Positions 35,365 through 49,695 of a stretch of 64,000 bases of DNA are shown piece after piece. The position numbers and the translations under genes are program-made. How positions within the stretch are numbered: position 1 is the first letter of the stretch; each line of letters starts with the position of its first letter. Origin of the DNA: Mycobacterium sp. ACS1612 (GTDB taxonomy: Bacteria > Actinomycetota > Actinomycetes > Mycobacteriales > Mycobacteriaceae); assembly GCF_001667505.1 (NCBI RefSeq), contig NZ_LZHZ01000067.1, positions 186,001 through 250,000 of the forward strand, in the 5' to 3' direction. The notes under the pieces are model-generated. The model was not told the DNA's origin and made no database searches. It saw only the letters and a program-made list of their open reading frames with translations.

Positions 35365-35378
35365 GAAGGTAGCCTCCG

Positions 35379-39900
<4,522 letters not shown>

Positions 39901-39908
<8 letters not shown>

Positions 39909-41409
39909 TCCGCACGGATTTCTCGAGGTGCCCAAGGTCGAGGCCGCCAAGCGGCCCGTCGACGAACGCGTCGGCGACTGGCGCGAGGTGTACGAACTGC
40001 AGAACCCGCACGAGCGGGCAGGCGAGGTGTCCCAACAGGCCCGCCGCTGCATGGACTGCGGAATCCCGTTCTGCCACTCGGGTTCCGCGGGCTGCCCGCT
40101 CGGCAACCTGATCCCCGAATGGAACGACCTGGTCCGAAGGGGGCGCTGGGATGCGGCCAGCGACCGGTTGCACGCCACCAACAACTTCCCGGAGTTCACC
40201 GGGCGGTTGTGTCCGGCGCCGTGTGAGGCCGCCTGCGTGCTGTCCATCGCCGAAGAGCAGACCGGCGGCAGCGTGACGATCAAACGCATCGAGCAGACCA
40301 TCGCCGACCAGGCGTGGTTGGACGGCATCGTCGAACCCCAGCCCGCGGCCATCTCGACCGGCAAGAAGGTCGCCGTCGTCGGCTCCGGCCCCGCCGGACT
40401 GGCTGCCGCGCAACAACTCACCCGCGCCGGCCACGACGTCACCGTCTACGAGCGCGACGACCGCATCGGCGGCCTGATGCGCTACGGCATCCCCGAGTAC
40501 AAGCTGGAGAAGCGCACGCTCAACCAGCGGCTCGCTCAGATGCGCGCCGAGGGAACACGTTTCGTCACCGAGACCGAGGTCGGTGTCGACATCACCGTCG
40601 AGCAACTCCGAAAGCAATACGACGCCGTCGTGCTCGCAGTCGGTGCGCTGCGGGCACGCGACAACGAGGTCGAGGGTCGGCACCTGCAGGGCGTCCACCT
40701 CGCGATGGAACACCTGGTGCCCGCCAACAAGGAGTGCGAGGGCGACGGGCCCAGCGCGATCTCCGCCAAGGGCAAACATGTGGTGATCATCGGCGGCGGC
40801 GACACCGGCGCCGACTGCCTCGGCACCGCGCACCGGCAGGGCGCCGCGTCGGTGACCCAACTGGACTACAACCCCGAACCGCCGGAGTACCGCGACGAAT
40901 CACGCTCGCCGTGGCCGATGTGGCCGATCGTGTTGCGCACCCGGCTTTCGCCCGCGCATGCCGAAGGCGGTCACCGCAAGTACGAGGTTGCGGTCCAGCG
41001 CTTCGTCGGCGACGACCGCGGCCACGTGCGGGCCATCGAGATCGCCGAGGTGAAAGTCGAACGCGACCCCGAGGGCCACCGGCGCATCACACCGGTTGGG
41101 GAGTCTCTTGAGATTCCCTGTGAGTTGGCGCTGCTGGCGATCGGCTTCGACGGTGTCGAACACATGCCGCTGTTGGACGGCCTCGGGCTGACACTGAACC
41201 GGCGCGGCAGTTTGCCGTGCGGATCGGATTGGCAGACAGCCGCGCCAGGCGTGTTTGTCTGCGGCGACGCACACCGCGGCGCATCGCTGATCGTCTGGGC
41301 GATCGCGGAGGGCCGCAGCGCCGCGCACGCCGTCGACGCCTACCTGATGGGGGAGTCGGATCTCCCCGCGCCTGTCCGCCCGGGGGCCCTACCTCTCGCC
41401 GTCATCTGA
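39901..41409 (+). CDS. gltD: Glutamate synthase small subunit
   Basis: Takes electrons from NADPH through FAD and Fe-S clusters to GltB. The 502-residue protein has Cys motif C50-x2-C53-x4-C58 (CMDCGIPFC), a second in CPAPCEAACVL, the FAD motif VVGSGPAGLAAAQQL, YERDDRIGGLMRYGIP, the NADPH motif IIGGGDTGADC and the C-terminal GVFVCGDAHRGASLIVWAIAEGR. GTG at 39901 overlaps gltB by 8 bases; earlier in-frame codons lie inside gltB. In M. tuberculosis gltBD are elsewhere, so the placement beside pyk is a rapid-grower feature. Confidence 0.96.
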
Positions 41410-41422
41410 ACCGATTCACGAC

Positions 41423-41428
41423 TATGCT
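41423..41428 (+). promoter_or_regulatory. Leaderless -10 element of pyk
   Basis: TATGCT ends seven bases before GTG 41436, the spacing for a transcript starting on the start codon. No ribosome site precedes the GTG. This also argues against ATG 41424 as start. Confidence 0.6.
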
Positions 41429-41435
41429 TCTCGGC

Positions 41436-42854
41436 GTGAATCGACGCGGAAAAATCGTCTGTACGCTGGGCCCGGCCACCGCAACCGACGAAGCAGTGAA
41501 GGCGCTGGTCGAGGCGGGAATGGATGTCGCGCGGCTCAACTTCAGCCACGGCGACTACAGCGACCACGAGGCCAACTACAAGCGGGTGCGCACCGCCTCC
41601 GATCTGACAGGGCACGCGGTCGGCATTCTCGCCGACCTGCAGGGCCCCAAGATCCGGCTCGGCCGGTTCAAGGACGGCCCGACGTTCTGGGCGAACGGCG
41701 AAACCGTGCGCATCACCGTCGATGATTGCGAAGGCACACACGACCGGGTGTCCACCACCTACAAGCGACTGGCCGAGGACGCCACGCCGGGCGACCGGGT
41801 GCTCGTCGACGACGGCAACGTGGGTCTGCTCGTCGAGAGCATCGACGGCAACGACGTCGTCTGCACGGTCACCGAGGGCGGCACGGTCAGCAACAACAAG
41901 GGCATGTCGCTGCCCGGTATGAACGTCTCCGCGCCCGCGCTGTCGGAGAAGGACATCGAGGACCTCGAGTTCTCACTGAAACTCGGCGTCGACCTGCTCG
42001 CACTTTCGTTCGTCCGCTCACCCGCCGACATCGAGTTGGTGCACGAGATCATGGACCGCGTCGGCAGGCGGGTGCCCGTCATCGCCAAACTCGAAAAGCC
42101 GGAAGCCATCGACAATCTCGAGGCGATCGTGCTGGCATTCGACGCGATCATGGTGGCCCGCGGCGACCTCGGCGTCGAGTTGCCGCTCGAAGAAGTGCCG
42201 CTGGTGCAGAAGCGCGCGATCCAAATGGCAAGGGAGAACGCCAAACCCGTCATTGTCGCCACCCAGATGCTGGAGTCGATGATCGAGAATTCGCGGCCGA
42301 CCCGGGCCGAGGCCTCGGACGTCGCAAACGCGGTGCTCGACGGCGCCGACGCGGTGATGCTGTCCGGTGAGACGTCGGTGGGCAAGTACCCGCTCGAGGC
42401 CGTCAAGACGATGGCGCGCATCATCTCAGCGGTCGAGGAAAACTCCGTCGCCGCACCGCCTCTCGCGCATGTGCCGCGCACCAAACGTGGAGTCATCTCC
42501 TATGCCGCCCGTGACATCGGTGAGCGGCTGGACGCCAAGGCGCTCGTCGCGTTCACCCAGTCGGGTGACACCGTGCGCAGGCTCGCTCGACTGCACACCC
42601 CGCTTCCCGTGCTGGCGTTCACCGCGCTGCCGGAGGTGCGCAGCCAGTTGGCGCTGACCTGGGGGACCGAGACGTTCATCGTGCCCCACATGACCAGCAC
42701 CGATCAGATGATCCGGCAGGTGGACAAGTCACTGCTGGAACTCGGCCGCTACAAGCGGGGCGAACTGGTGGTCATCGTCGCAGGCGCTCCGCCGGGCACA
42801 GTAGGCTCCACCAATCTGATCCACGTGCACCGGATCGGCGAGGAAGACGTCTAA
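41436..42854 (+). CDS. pyk: Pyruvate kinase
   Basis: Final glycolytic enzyme, PEP + ADP to pyruvate + ATP. The 472-residue protein starts MNRRGKIVCTLGPAT and has LNFSHGDYSDH, LADLQGPKIRLGRF, the catalytic Lys/metal region VIAKLEKPEAIDNLE and VARGDLGVELPLEEVP, then ATQMLESMIENSRPTRAEASDVANAV and VMLSGETSVGKYP. The C-terminal regulatory domain is present. GTG 41436 matches the family N-terminus. It follows gltD by 26 bases but has its own leaderless-type promoter. Confidence 0.96.
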   Translation: MNRRGKIVCTLGPATATDEAVKALVEAGMDVARLNFSHGDYSDHEANYKRVRTASDLTGHAVGILADLQGPKIRLGRFKDGPTFWANGETVRITVDDCEGTHDRVSTTYKRLAEDATPGDRVLVDDGNVGLLVESIDGNDVVCTVTEGGTVSNNKGMSLPGMNVSAPALSEKDIEDLEFSLKLGVDLLALSFVRSPADIELVHEIMDRVGRRVPVIAKLEKPEAIDNLEAIVLAFDAIMVARGDLGVELPLEEVPLVQKRAIQMARENAKPVIVATQMLESMIENSRPTRAEASDVANAVLDGADAVMLSGETSVGKYPLEAVKTMARIISAVEENSVAAPPLAHVPRTKRGVISYAARDIGERLDAKALVAFTQSGDTVRRLARLHTPLPVLAFTALPEVRSQLALTWGTETFIVPHMTSTDQMIRQVDKSLLELGRYKRGELVVIVAGAPPGTVGSTNLIHVHRIGEEDV

Positions 42855-42869
42855 CTGAGAGGAGGTCGA

Positions 42870-43739
42870 GTGTCGACGGCGGATTTCCAAGAGCTGCTGG
42901 CGGTACTCGACCTCAACCGCACCGACGACAATCTGTTCGTCGGTGTGCACCCGAGCAAGAACCCGGTGCGCACCTTCGGCGGCCAGATGCTGGCACAGGC
43001 CTTCGTCGCGGGCAGCCGCACCGTGTCGGAAAAGCTGCCGCCCGCGAGCATTTCGGCGCACTTCATCGCGGGCGGTGATCCGGGCAAGGACCTCGAGTTC
43101 CACGTGGCGCGGCTTCGTGACGAGCGCCGCTTCGCCAACCGCAGGGTCGACGTGATGCAGGACGGCCAACTGCTGACCACCGCGATGATCGCCTACCTGT
43201 CCGGCGGGCGCAGCCTCGAGCACGGTATCGAAGCGCCGTTGCTGCCCGATCCCGAGTCGGTGCCGCCCGTCGACGATCTGCTGCGCGGCTACGAGGACAT
43301 CGTGCCTCATTTCGTCAATGCACTGCGTCCGATCGACTGGCGCTACACCAACGACCCGACCTGGGTGATGCGCGACAAGGGCGACAAGCTCACCTACAAC
43401 CGGGTCTGGATGAGGACCGAGGGTGCGATGCCCGACGATCCGGTGGTGAACTGCGCGGCGCTCATCTACTCGTCCGACACCACGGTGCTCGACTCGATCA
43501 TCACCACGCACGGGTTGTCCTGGGGCTACGACCGGATCTTTGCCGTGACCACGAACCACTCGGTGTGGTTCCACCGCCCGGTGCGATTCGACGAGTGGGT
43601 GCTGTACTCGACATCGTCGCCCGTCGCCGCCGACTCGCGTGGCCTCGGTACCGGCCATTTCTTCGACCGGTCGGGCCACCTGTTGGCCACCGTCGTGCAG
43701 GAAGGCATCGTCAAGTATTTCCCCGGCGCAAACAGGTAG
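42870..43739 (+). CDS. tesB: Acyl-CoA thioesterase II
   Basis: Hydrolyses acyl-CoA to fatty acid and CoA. The 289-residue double hot-dog protein has FGGQMLAQAFVAGSRTV and HFIAGGDPGKDLEFHVARLRDERRFANRRV in the first half and the catalytic Asp/Gln region LDSIITTHGL...FAVTTNHSVWFHRPVRFDEWVLY in the second. GTG at 42870 is preceded by GAGAGGAGG. Position after pyk matches Rv1618 (tesB1). Confidence 0.94.
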   Translation: MSTADFQELLAVLDLNRTDDNLFVGVHPSKNPVRTFGGQMLAQAFVAGSRTVSEKLPPASISAHFIAGGDPGKDLEFHVARLRDERRFANRRVDVMQDGQLLTTAMIAYLSGGRSLEHGIEAPLLPDPESVPPVDDLLRGYEDIVPHFVNALRPIDWRYTNDPTWVMRDKGDKLTYNRVWMRTEGAMPDDPVVNCAALIYSSDTTVLDSIITTHGLSWGYDRIFAVTTNHSVWFHRPVRFDEWVLYSTSSPVAADSRGLGTGHFFDRSGHLLATVVQEGIVKYFPGANR

Positions 43740-43758
43740 CGGGCGTAACCTTTTTGCT

Positions 43759-45156
43759 GTGAGCGATTCGCGCGTCAATATTGCGCCGCGGTTGCGAGCC
43801 CGCGAGCGCGTCGTCGTCCATGTCGATTCGCCTGCCGTCCGCTGGATCGGCGCGCTGGCCGTGCTCGGCCTGTTCTGCTGGCTGGTCCTTCTGCTCACCC
43901 GTGACCACGACCGCGACTGGCATGCCGCCGGCCGGTTGGCGTGGTCGCTGACCCTGCTCACCGCGGTGGCGCTCATCGCCCGCGGCATCTTTCTCGGCAG
44001 ACCGGTCACCGCGGCACATGCCTGGCTTTCGCTGGCCGCGGTGTTGGCCGGCCTCGGCGCCCACGTGCTGGTGTTCGATCTGCTCGGCAACTTCCTCATT
44101 GTCTGCGCGGGTGCGCTGTTGATGTGGCCAACCACAGCGCAGCCGAATCCCGTTGATCGACAACATATTTGGAAGCTGGTGAATGCGACGACCGGTGATC
44201 CGCTTGCGCCTTTCGCGATGCAGGAGAAGAAGTGCTACCACTTCACCGCGGACGGCACCGCGGCCATCGCGTACCGCACCCGGATGGGCTATGCGGTGGT
44301 CAGCGGCGATCCGGTCGGCGACGAGACCCGGTACGCCGACCTGGTCGCCGACTTCGCGGTGATGTGCCACGCCCGGGGGTGGCGGATCGTCGTGCTCGGC
44401 TGCAGTCAACGCCGGCTGGACCTGTGGGCCGACGGCACGGTGCTCGGCCAGACGCTGCGGGCGGTGCCGATAGGCCGCGACGTGGTCATCGACGTGGCGA
44501 GTTTCGACATGGTCGGGCGCAAGTACCGCAACCTGCGTCAGGCGGTGCAGCGCACGCACAACTTCGGCATCACCACCGAGGTGCTACCCGAGCAGGGACT
44601 CGATGGCCGCACGCTCGCCGAGTTGACCGACGTGCTGCTGGCGTCGCCGAAGGGTGCGCGCGTCGAGCGCGGGTTCTCGATGTGCCTCGACGGTGCGCTC
44701 GAGGGCCGGTATCCCGGGGTGCTATTAGCCGTCGCCCGCGACAGTGACGGGCGGGTGCAGGGCTTCCATCGGTACGCGACGGCCGGACAGGGCAGCGAAG
44801 TCTCACTCGACGTGCCGTGGCGACGCCGCGATGCACCCAACGGCATCGACGAGCGGTTGTCGGTGGACATGATCGCGTGGACCCGCGAGAACTGCGGGCA
44901 GCGGCTGTCGTTGGCGTTCGCCGCGTTCCCGGAGATCTTCGACGACAAGAACCGCGGCAGGATGTCCAGCCTGATCTACACCGCGATTCATCTCGGCGAC
45001 GCCTTGATAGCGCTGGAATCGTTGTACCGCTACCTGCGCAAATTCCATGCTCTCGGGGACCGCCGATATGTGATGGCGTCGATGACCCAGATCTTGCCGC
45101 TGTTGATCGTGCTGCTGTCGCTGGAGTTTCTCCCCCGTCGGCGCCGGCTCGCCTAG
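43759..45156 (+). CDS. DUF2156 membrane protein (LPG-synthase C-terminal-like), Rv1619-like
   Basis: A 465-residue protein. About four N-terminal hydrophobic segments (residues 30-135) precede a DUF2156 domain related to the catalytic part of MprF/LysX-type phosphatidylglycerol lysyltransferases: DGTAAIAYRTRMGYAVVSGDPVGDE, YRNLRQAVQRTHNFGI, and RLSLAFAAFPEIF. Aminoacyl transfer to a lipid is thus possible but unproven. GTG at 43759 has TAACCT seven bases upstream (43746-43751), a leaderless arrangement. Its 3' end overlaps the convergent DUF4190 gene by four bases. Confidence 0.82.
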   Translation: MSDSRVNIAPRLRARERVVVHVDSPAVRWIGALAVLGLFCWLVLLLTRDHDRDWHAAGRLAWSLTLLTAVALIARGIFLGRPVTAAHAWLSLAAVLAGLGAHVLVFDLLGNFLIVCAGALLMWPTTAQPNPVDRQHIWKLVNATTGDPLAPFAMQEKKCYHFTADGTAAIAYRTRMGYAVVSGDPVGDETRYADLVADFAVMCHARGWRIVVLGCSQRRLDLWADGTVLGQTLRAVPIGRDVVIDVASFDMVGRKYRNLRQAVQRTHNFGITTEVLPEQGLDGRTLAELTDVLLASPKGARVERGFSMCLDGALEGRYPGVLLAVARDSDGRVQGFHRYATAGQGSEVSLDVPWRRRDAPNGIDERLSVDMIAWTRENCGQRLSLAFAAFPEIFDDKNRGRMSSLIYTAIHLGDALIALESLYRYLRKFHALGDRRYVMASMTQILPLLIVLLSLEFLPRRRRLA

Positions 45157-45662
45157 GGGCTGGGGGTGAGCGTCACCGAGAACTGGTCCTCGACGCGTTC
45201 CCGGAATTGGTCGGCGCACTTCTGGATTTCCTGCTCGTCGGAGCCGGCCTTGGCGACGCAGTCGACGTAGTCGGAGCCGCCGACCTCTTTGAACATCCCG
45301 TACCAGATCGGGATGAATACCAGCGCCAGCACGATTGCCAAGACGCCCAACACGATTCCGGCGGTCGCGACGCCGCCGTTGGTGGCCTGACCGCGTTTGA
45401 CCCTGCCGCGCGCGACGATGCCGAGGATGACCGCGACCAAGCCGAGGATCACGCCGCCCGCCACCGTCCAGCACAGCACCAGACCGACGATCGCCAGCAC
45501 CAGCGCGGCGATGCCGAGGCCGTTGCGCGGCGCCGTCGGCGGCGGCATGTAACCGGCGTACGGCTGCGGTGGCGGCGGCGGGTAGCTGCCGGGTGGCGGC
45601 GGCGGGTAGTTGCCGGGATACGGCCCCCACTGCGGTGGCGGTGGCGGCGGCGGTTCGCTCAT
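45153..45662 (-). CDS. Proline-rich DUF4190 membrane protein
   Basis: A 169-residue protein. Residues 1-45 are Pro/Tyr/Gly-rich (SEPPPPPPPQWGPYPGN and similar), then two membrane helices (about 49-82 and 97-118) of the DUF4190 type joined by ARGRVKRGQATNGG, and an outer domain with two Cys (DCVAKAG, QKCADQF). Function unknown. Its ATG has TAACCT seven bases upstream on the minus strand (45675-45670), so it is probably leaderless; that promoter overlaps the end of cydC. Confidence 0.8.
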   Translation of the reverse strand: MSEPPPPPPPQWGPYPGNYPPPPPGSYPPPPPQPYAGYMPPPTAPRNGLGIAALVLAIVGLVLCWTVAGGVILGLVAVILGIVARGRVKRGQATNGGVATAGIVLGVLAIVLALVFIPIWYGMFKEVGGSDYVDCVAKAGSDEQEIQKCADQFRERVEDQFSVTLTPSP

Positions 45663-45672
45663 TGTGGTGAGG

Positions 45673-47148
45673 TTACCCGTCGCGGCTGAGATTCAGGACG
45701 GGACAGACAACCCGGTCCGGCAGGTGGTGGGTGGCCACGACAACGGACCGTTCAGCCGGGAAAAGTGCGCCGGGGGTGAGCAGTTCGGTCAGCAGGCGGC
45801 CGCCGTCCGACGCGTCCAGGTGTTCGGTCGGCTCGTCGAGCAACACGGTGGGCGCCGTCGAGATCAAGGCCCTGGCCAGCAGCAGGCGCCTACGTTGTCC
45901 CGCCGAGACCGCCGCTGCCCCACCGACAAGCACGGTCGACAGGCCCTCGGGTAGCGCATCGAGCCAGTCGCCGAGCCCGACCCTGCGCAGCGCGGTCCGC
46001 AATTCGTCATCGTCGGCATCACCGCGGGCGACAAGCAGATTGTCCCGTACGGTGGTCGAGAACACGTGGGCATCCTCTGCGAAAAACGCTTCCTCCGAAG
46101 GGTTTTCGGCCATCGCCATCAGCAGCGTGGTCTTGCCGGAACCGCTCGGCCCGACGACCGCGAGCCGGCCACCACTCGGCACGGCAACCGGTGTCGCCAG
46201 CGGTCGTGCCCGGCCGCCGCCATCGTCTGAGGTCATGTCGCGCAGTCGCCGGGCCGCCAGTCGGGAGCGGGTGAGTTGTATTGCCGCGGCGGGCAATGCG
46301 GCGGTGGCCTCGAACGCCGACAGCGGCAGCAGCATCAGTATCGCGGCGCTCATCGGCGACACGGTGTCGGCGATTCCGATCGCGGCGAGGACGGCGCCCA
46401 GCACGCTGACCCCCAGCGCCGCGGTCGGTACGGCGGCGGCCAGCGCAGCTGGCGCGGCGGCCCTGTCGGCGGCACGGCCCCACGCGGTGTGTCTGCGCTC
46501 CGCTTCGGCGACGACCTCGTCGAGGCGGTCCGCCACCCGCAACTCAGGCGCGTGCTCGAGGGCCAACATCACCGCGGCGTCACGGTCTGAGTGGTGTTGC
46601 GCGGCAACATCTTCTGCGGCGGTGGCGGCGCGGGCGGCCAGCCATGGCGCGGCCAAGCCCGCGATCAGCAGGCACACCGCGAGCACGATCGCCGCGGCGG
46701 GCGAGATCACCGCGATCACGGCGACCGCGGCCACCGACAGCACCGCGGCCACCGCGATCGGCAACACGGCGCGCACCAGCACATCGGACAGCTCGTCGAC
46801 CGATGCGCCGATACGGGCGACCAGTTCACCGCTGTGCAACCGCATCACGACCTCGGCGGGCGCGTCGGCCAGCCTGCGGTACAGCGTTTCACGGGTGTCG
46901 GCCGCGGCCCGCAGCGCGGTGTCGTGGGCCGCCAGTCGCTGGCAATACCCGAGCACACCGCGCGAGATCCCGAGCGCACGCACCGCCACCACCGCCACCG
47001 AGAGGTCGAGCACGGGCGGCATCTGCCAGGCACGGGTGATCAGCCATGCCGCAACACCGGCCAGCGCCAGCGCGCTGCCCAGCGACAGCACCCCCAGCGC
47101 GACGGCGAGCAGTAACCGGGGCAGTCGTGGCCGCAACAACTCAAACAT
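45673..47148 (-). CDS. cydC: Thiol reductant ABC exporter subunit CydC
   Basis: Half of the CydDC heterodimer needed for cytochrome bd assembly. The 491-residue protein has six N-terminal membrane helices (residues about 10-300), then the ATPase domain: Walker A VVGPSGSGKTT, signature-like VSAGQRRRLLLARAL, Walker B TVLLDEPTEHLD and THHLPDR. The expected Q-loop Gln is Glu (FFAEDAHVF), and the stretch between Walker A and Q-loop is short. ATG at 47148 overlaps cydD by 8 bases. It is the last gene of the cydABDC operon. Confidence 0.94.
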   Translation of the reverse strand: MFELLRPRLPRLLLAVALGVLSLGSALALAGVAAWLITRAWQMPPVLDLSVAVVAVRALGISRGVLGYCQRLAAHDTALRAAADTRETLYRRLADAPAEVVMRLHSGELVARIGASVDELSDVLVRAVLPIAVAAVLSVAAVAVIAVISPAAAIVLAVCLLIAGLAAPWLAARAATAAEDVAAQHHSDRDAAVMLALEHAPELRVADRLDEVVAEAERRHTAWGRAADRAAAPAALAAAVPTAALGVSVLGAVLAAIGIADTVSPMSAAILMLLPLSAFEATAALPAAAIQLTRSRLAARRLRDMTSDDGGGRARPLATPVAVPSGGRLAVVGPSGSGKTTLLMAMAENPSEEAFFAEDAHVFSTTVRDNLLVARGDADDDELRTALRRVGLGDWLDALPEGLSTVLVGGAAAVSAGQRRRLLLARALISTAPTVLLDEPTEHLDASDGGRLLTELLTPGALFPAERSVVVATHHLPDRVVCPVLNLSRDG

Positions 47149-48619
47149 CGACCAGGCTCCCCATGTGCACCACCCGGTCGCCGATCGCCAGCACAGGATC
47201 CCGGTGGCCGACCACCAGCACGCTCGCCCCCGCGCGTGCGCGCTCGACGATGGCCTGCAGCACTCGGGCTTCCATCCGGGCGTCCAGATGGGACGTCGGC
47301 TCGTCGAGCAGCAGTACCTTGGCCGCAGAACCGAACACCCTCGCCAGGCCGAGCCGTTGGCGTTGACCCAACGACAGGCCGACTCCGTCGCGGCCGATGA
47401 CCGTGTCGAGACCATCCGGCAGCGTCGCCAGCACCTCGTCGAAACCGGCGGCGCGGCAGGCGGCGTCGATGTCGGACAGCGGACCGAACAACTCGAGGTT
47501 GTCGCGCACGCTGCCGGGGACGAGGACGGGACGGTGGGACAGCCACGCCACCTGACTCCACCACGCCTGCTGCTGTGGTGAATCGAGCGCGAGAATGCTG
47601 TGCAGCAGCGTGGTTTTGCCGATGCCATTGGGTCCGGTCAACACCGTGACCACCCCTGGCTCGAGCTGCACATCCAGCGATGGTGGTAGCACCGGGCGTG
47701 GCTGCAGCTGGTCGAGCAACTCGAATGCCTTGTCGGCGGCGGTCTTTCCGTCCTGCGCGGCGTGGAATTCCATCCCGACGCGACGCAGCGGCCAGAACAC
47801 CTCGGGCGCCAGCAGCAGTGCGGTCAGGCCGGCGGCCAGCGTCATGTCGCCGAACACCAGGCGCAGGCCCACTCCGACGGCGACGAGCGCGACACCGAGG
47901 GTGGCCAGCAGTTCGAGCACCAACGCGGACAGGAACGCGATGCGCAGGGTCGACATCGCCGAGCGTCGGTGAGCCGCACCCAGTTCGGCGATCCGCTGCG
48001 CGGACCCGTTCACCCTGCCGAGCGCCCGCAGTGTGGGTATGCCCGCCACCAGATCCATCAGCCGCGACTGCAGCGTGGTCATCGCCGCCAGCGCCGCGGC
48101 GGACCTGTCGCGGGTCAGCATGCCGATGAGCACCATGAAGATCGGGATCAGCGGCAGCGCGATCACCACGACCACCGCGGACCGCCAGTCGTAGATGGCG
48201 ATCGCCACCACCGCGGCCGGGGTCATGATGGCGGCCAAGAACAGCGACGGCAGGTATGCGGTGAAGTACGGGCGCAGCCCGTCGAGTCCCCGGGTGATCA
48301 GCGTGGCGGCGGCATCGCGGTGCAGGGCGAGTTCGCGCGGCGGCAGCGCGGTGACACCACGCAGCACTTCGCCTGCCAGGTCGGCGATCACGGCGGTCGC
48401 ACCGCGTTGCGACAGCCTGCCCTGCAGCCAGTGCGCGACCGTGCGGATCGACCACAGCGCCGCCAGAATCCACAGCGGCCCTGCCCAATGCGTCAGCGTG
48501 CGGGTGGCCGGGTCGGTGACCACCCCGGCGACGATGTCCGCCAACACCACGGCCGAGGCGATGGTGGCGCCGCTGATCACCACGCCGCAGGCCACCGATG
48601 CGGCAAGGAAGCGCCGCAT
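47141..48619 (-). CDS. cydD: Thiol reductant ABC exporter subunit CydD
   Basis: Partner of CydC in exporting thiols and haem-linked assembly of cytochrome bd. The 492-residue protein has six membrane helices, then Walker A LTGPNGIGKTT, signature LSLGQRQRLGLARVF, Walker B VLLLDEPTSHLD and switch His in VGHRDPV. At the Q-loop the Gln is replaced by His (VAWLSHRPVLVPG). ATG at 48619 (MRRFLAASVACG) lies 23 bases after the cydB stop; a longer reading exists inside cydB. Separate cydD and cydC genes fit mycobacteria. Confidence 0.93.
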   Translation of the reverse strand: MRRFLAASVACGVVISGATIASAVVLADIVAGVVTDPATRTLTHWAGPLWILAALWSIRTVAHWLQGRLSQRGATAVIADLAGEVLRGVTALPPRELALHRDAAATLITRGLDGLRPYFTAYLPSLFLAAIMTPAAVVAIAIYDWRSAVVVVIALPLIPIFMVLIGMLTRDRSAAALAAMTTLQSRLMDLVAGIPTLRALGRVNGSAQRIAELGAAHRRSAMSTLRIAFLSALVLELLATLGVALVAVGVGLRLVFGDMTLAAGLTALLLAPEVFWPLRRVGMEFHAAQDGKTAADKAFELLDQLQPRPVLPPSLDVQLEPGVVTVLTGPNGIGKTTLLHSILALDSPQQQAWWSQVAWLSHRPVLVPGSVRDNLELFGPLSDIDAACRAAGFDEVLATLPDGLDTVIGRDGVGLSLGQRQRLGLARVFGSAAKVLLLDEPTSHLDARMEARVLQAIVERARAGASVLVVGHRDPVLAIGDRVVHMGSLVDV

Positions 48620-48642
48620 CGCGGGCGACGCCGTGGTCAGGT

Positions 48643-49683
48643 TCAGATCGATCGCCTCGCAAGTCCGATGGAAGCGGGTATCGCGTCGGCGGTGATCCGG
48701 CGGCGGAACACCCAATAGGTCCAGCCCTGGTAGATCATCACCAGCGGCAGCAGTGTCAGCGACGCCCACGACATGATCTTCAGCGTGTACGGGGTGGAGG
48801 ACCCGTTGTAGATCGTCACGCTCCAGTCGGGATTCAGTGTGGATGGCAGCAGGTCGGGATACATCGATCCGAACACGAGCGCGGCCACGGCCGCGATCAC
48901 CGCGACCATCGCCACGAAGGCGAGGCCTTCGCGGCGATGCAACCACATCAGCGTGACCGCGCTCAGCAGTGCGACGACGGCGACCGCCAGCGGCAACCAG
49001 GTCCACGTCTTCCCGTGGGCCAGTTGCGTCCACAGCCCGAACCCACCCGCCAGCACCACGACGGGCGCGGACAACAGGCGCGCGAAGCGGAAGGCATCGT
49101 CGCGCACCGGACCGGCGGTCTTGAGCGCGATGAACACCGCGCCGTAGAAGGCGAACAACGAGGCGGTGGCCAGCCCGCCGAGCAGCGTGTACGGGTTGAG
49201 CACATCGCCGATGGTCAGGTTGACGCGATGGTCGCCATCGATCGGCAAGCCCCGCAACAGAATTGCGAATGCGACGCCCCACAGGATGGCGGGCAGCCAC
49301 GAGCCGATCGCGATACCCGCGTCGGCCCGCGCCCGCCAGGTCGGGTCGTCGATCTTGCCGCGCCACTCGATGCCGACGATGCGCAGGATCATCGCGAACA
49401 GGATCGCAAGCAACGGCAGATACAGGGCCGAGAACAGGGTCGCATACCAGTTGGGAAATGCGGCGAACATCGACGCGCCCGCGGTGATCAGCCACACCTC
49501 ATTGGCGTCCCAGACCGGGCCGATGGTGTTGAGCACTGCGCGCCTACGGGTTTCGGGGTCATCGTCACCTGCCGCACCGAGCGGTGCCATCAGCATTCCG
49601 ACGCCGAAATCGAAACCTTCCAGGATCAAGAAACCGAGGAACAGCGCGGCGATGAGCAAGAACCACAGATGTTGAAGTCCCAT
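48643..49683 (-). CDS. cydB: Cytochrome bd ubiquinol/menaquinol oxidase subunit II
   Basis: Membrane subunit of the bd oxidase, which reduces O2 without pumping protons. The 346-residue protein opens MGLQHLWFLLIAALFLGFLILEGFDFGVGML, the conserved helix 1 with Glu/Asp near the haem channel, and has NTIGPVWDANEVWLI. About eight to nine helices. It begins 12 bases after cydA stops, on the same strand. Expression presumably rises under low oxygen or when the bcc-aa3 branch is blocked. Confidence 0.96.
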   Translation of the reverse strand: MGLQHLWFLLIAALFLGFLILEGFDFGVGMLMAPLGAAGDDDPETRRRAVLNTIGPVWDANEVWLITAGASMFAAFPNWYATLFSALYLPLLAILFAMILRIVGIEWRGKIDDPTWRARADAGIAIGSWLPAILWGVAFAILLRGLPIDGDHRVNLTIGDVLNPYTLLGGLATASLFAFYGAVFIALKTAGPVRDDAFRFARLLSAPVVVLAGGFGLWTQLAHGKTWTWLPLAVAVVALLSAVTLMWLHRREGLAFVAMVAVIAAVAALVFGSMYPDLLPSTLNPDWSVTIYNGSSTPYTLKIMSWASLTLLPLVMIYQGWTYWVFRRRITADAIPASIGLARRSI

Positions 49684-49695
49684 GATGTCGTCCTC

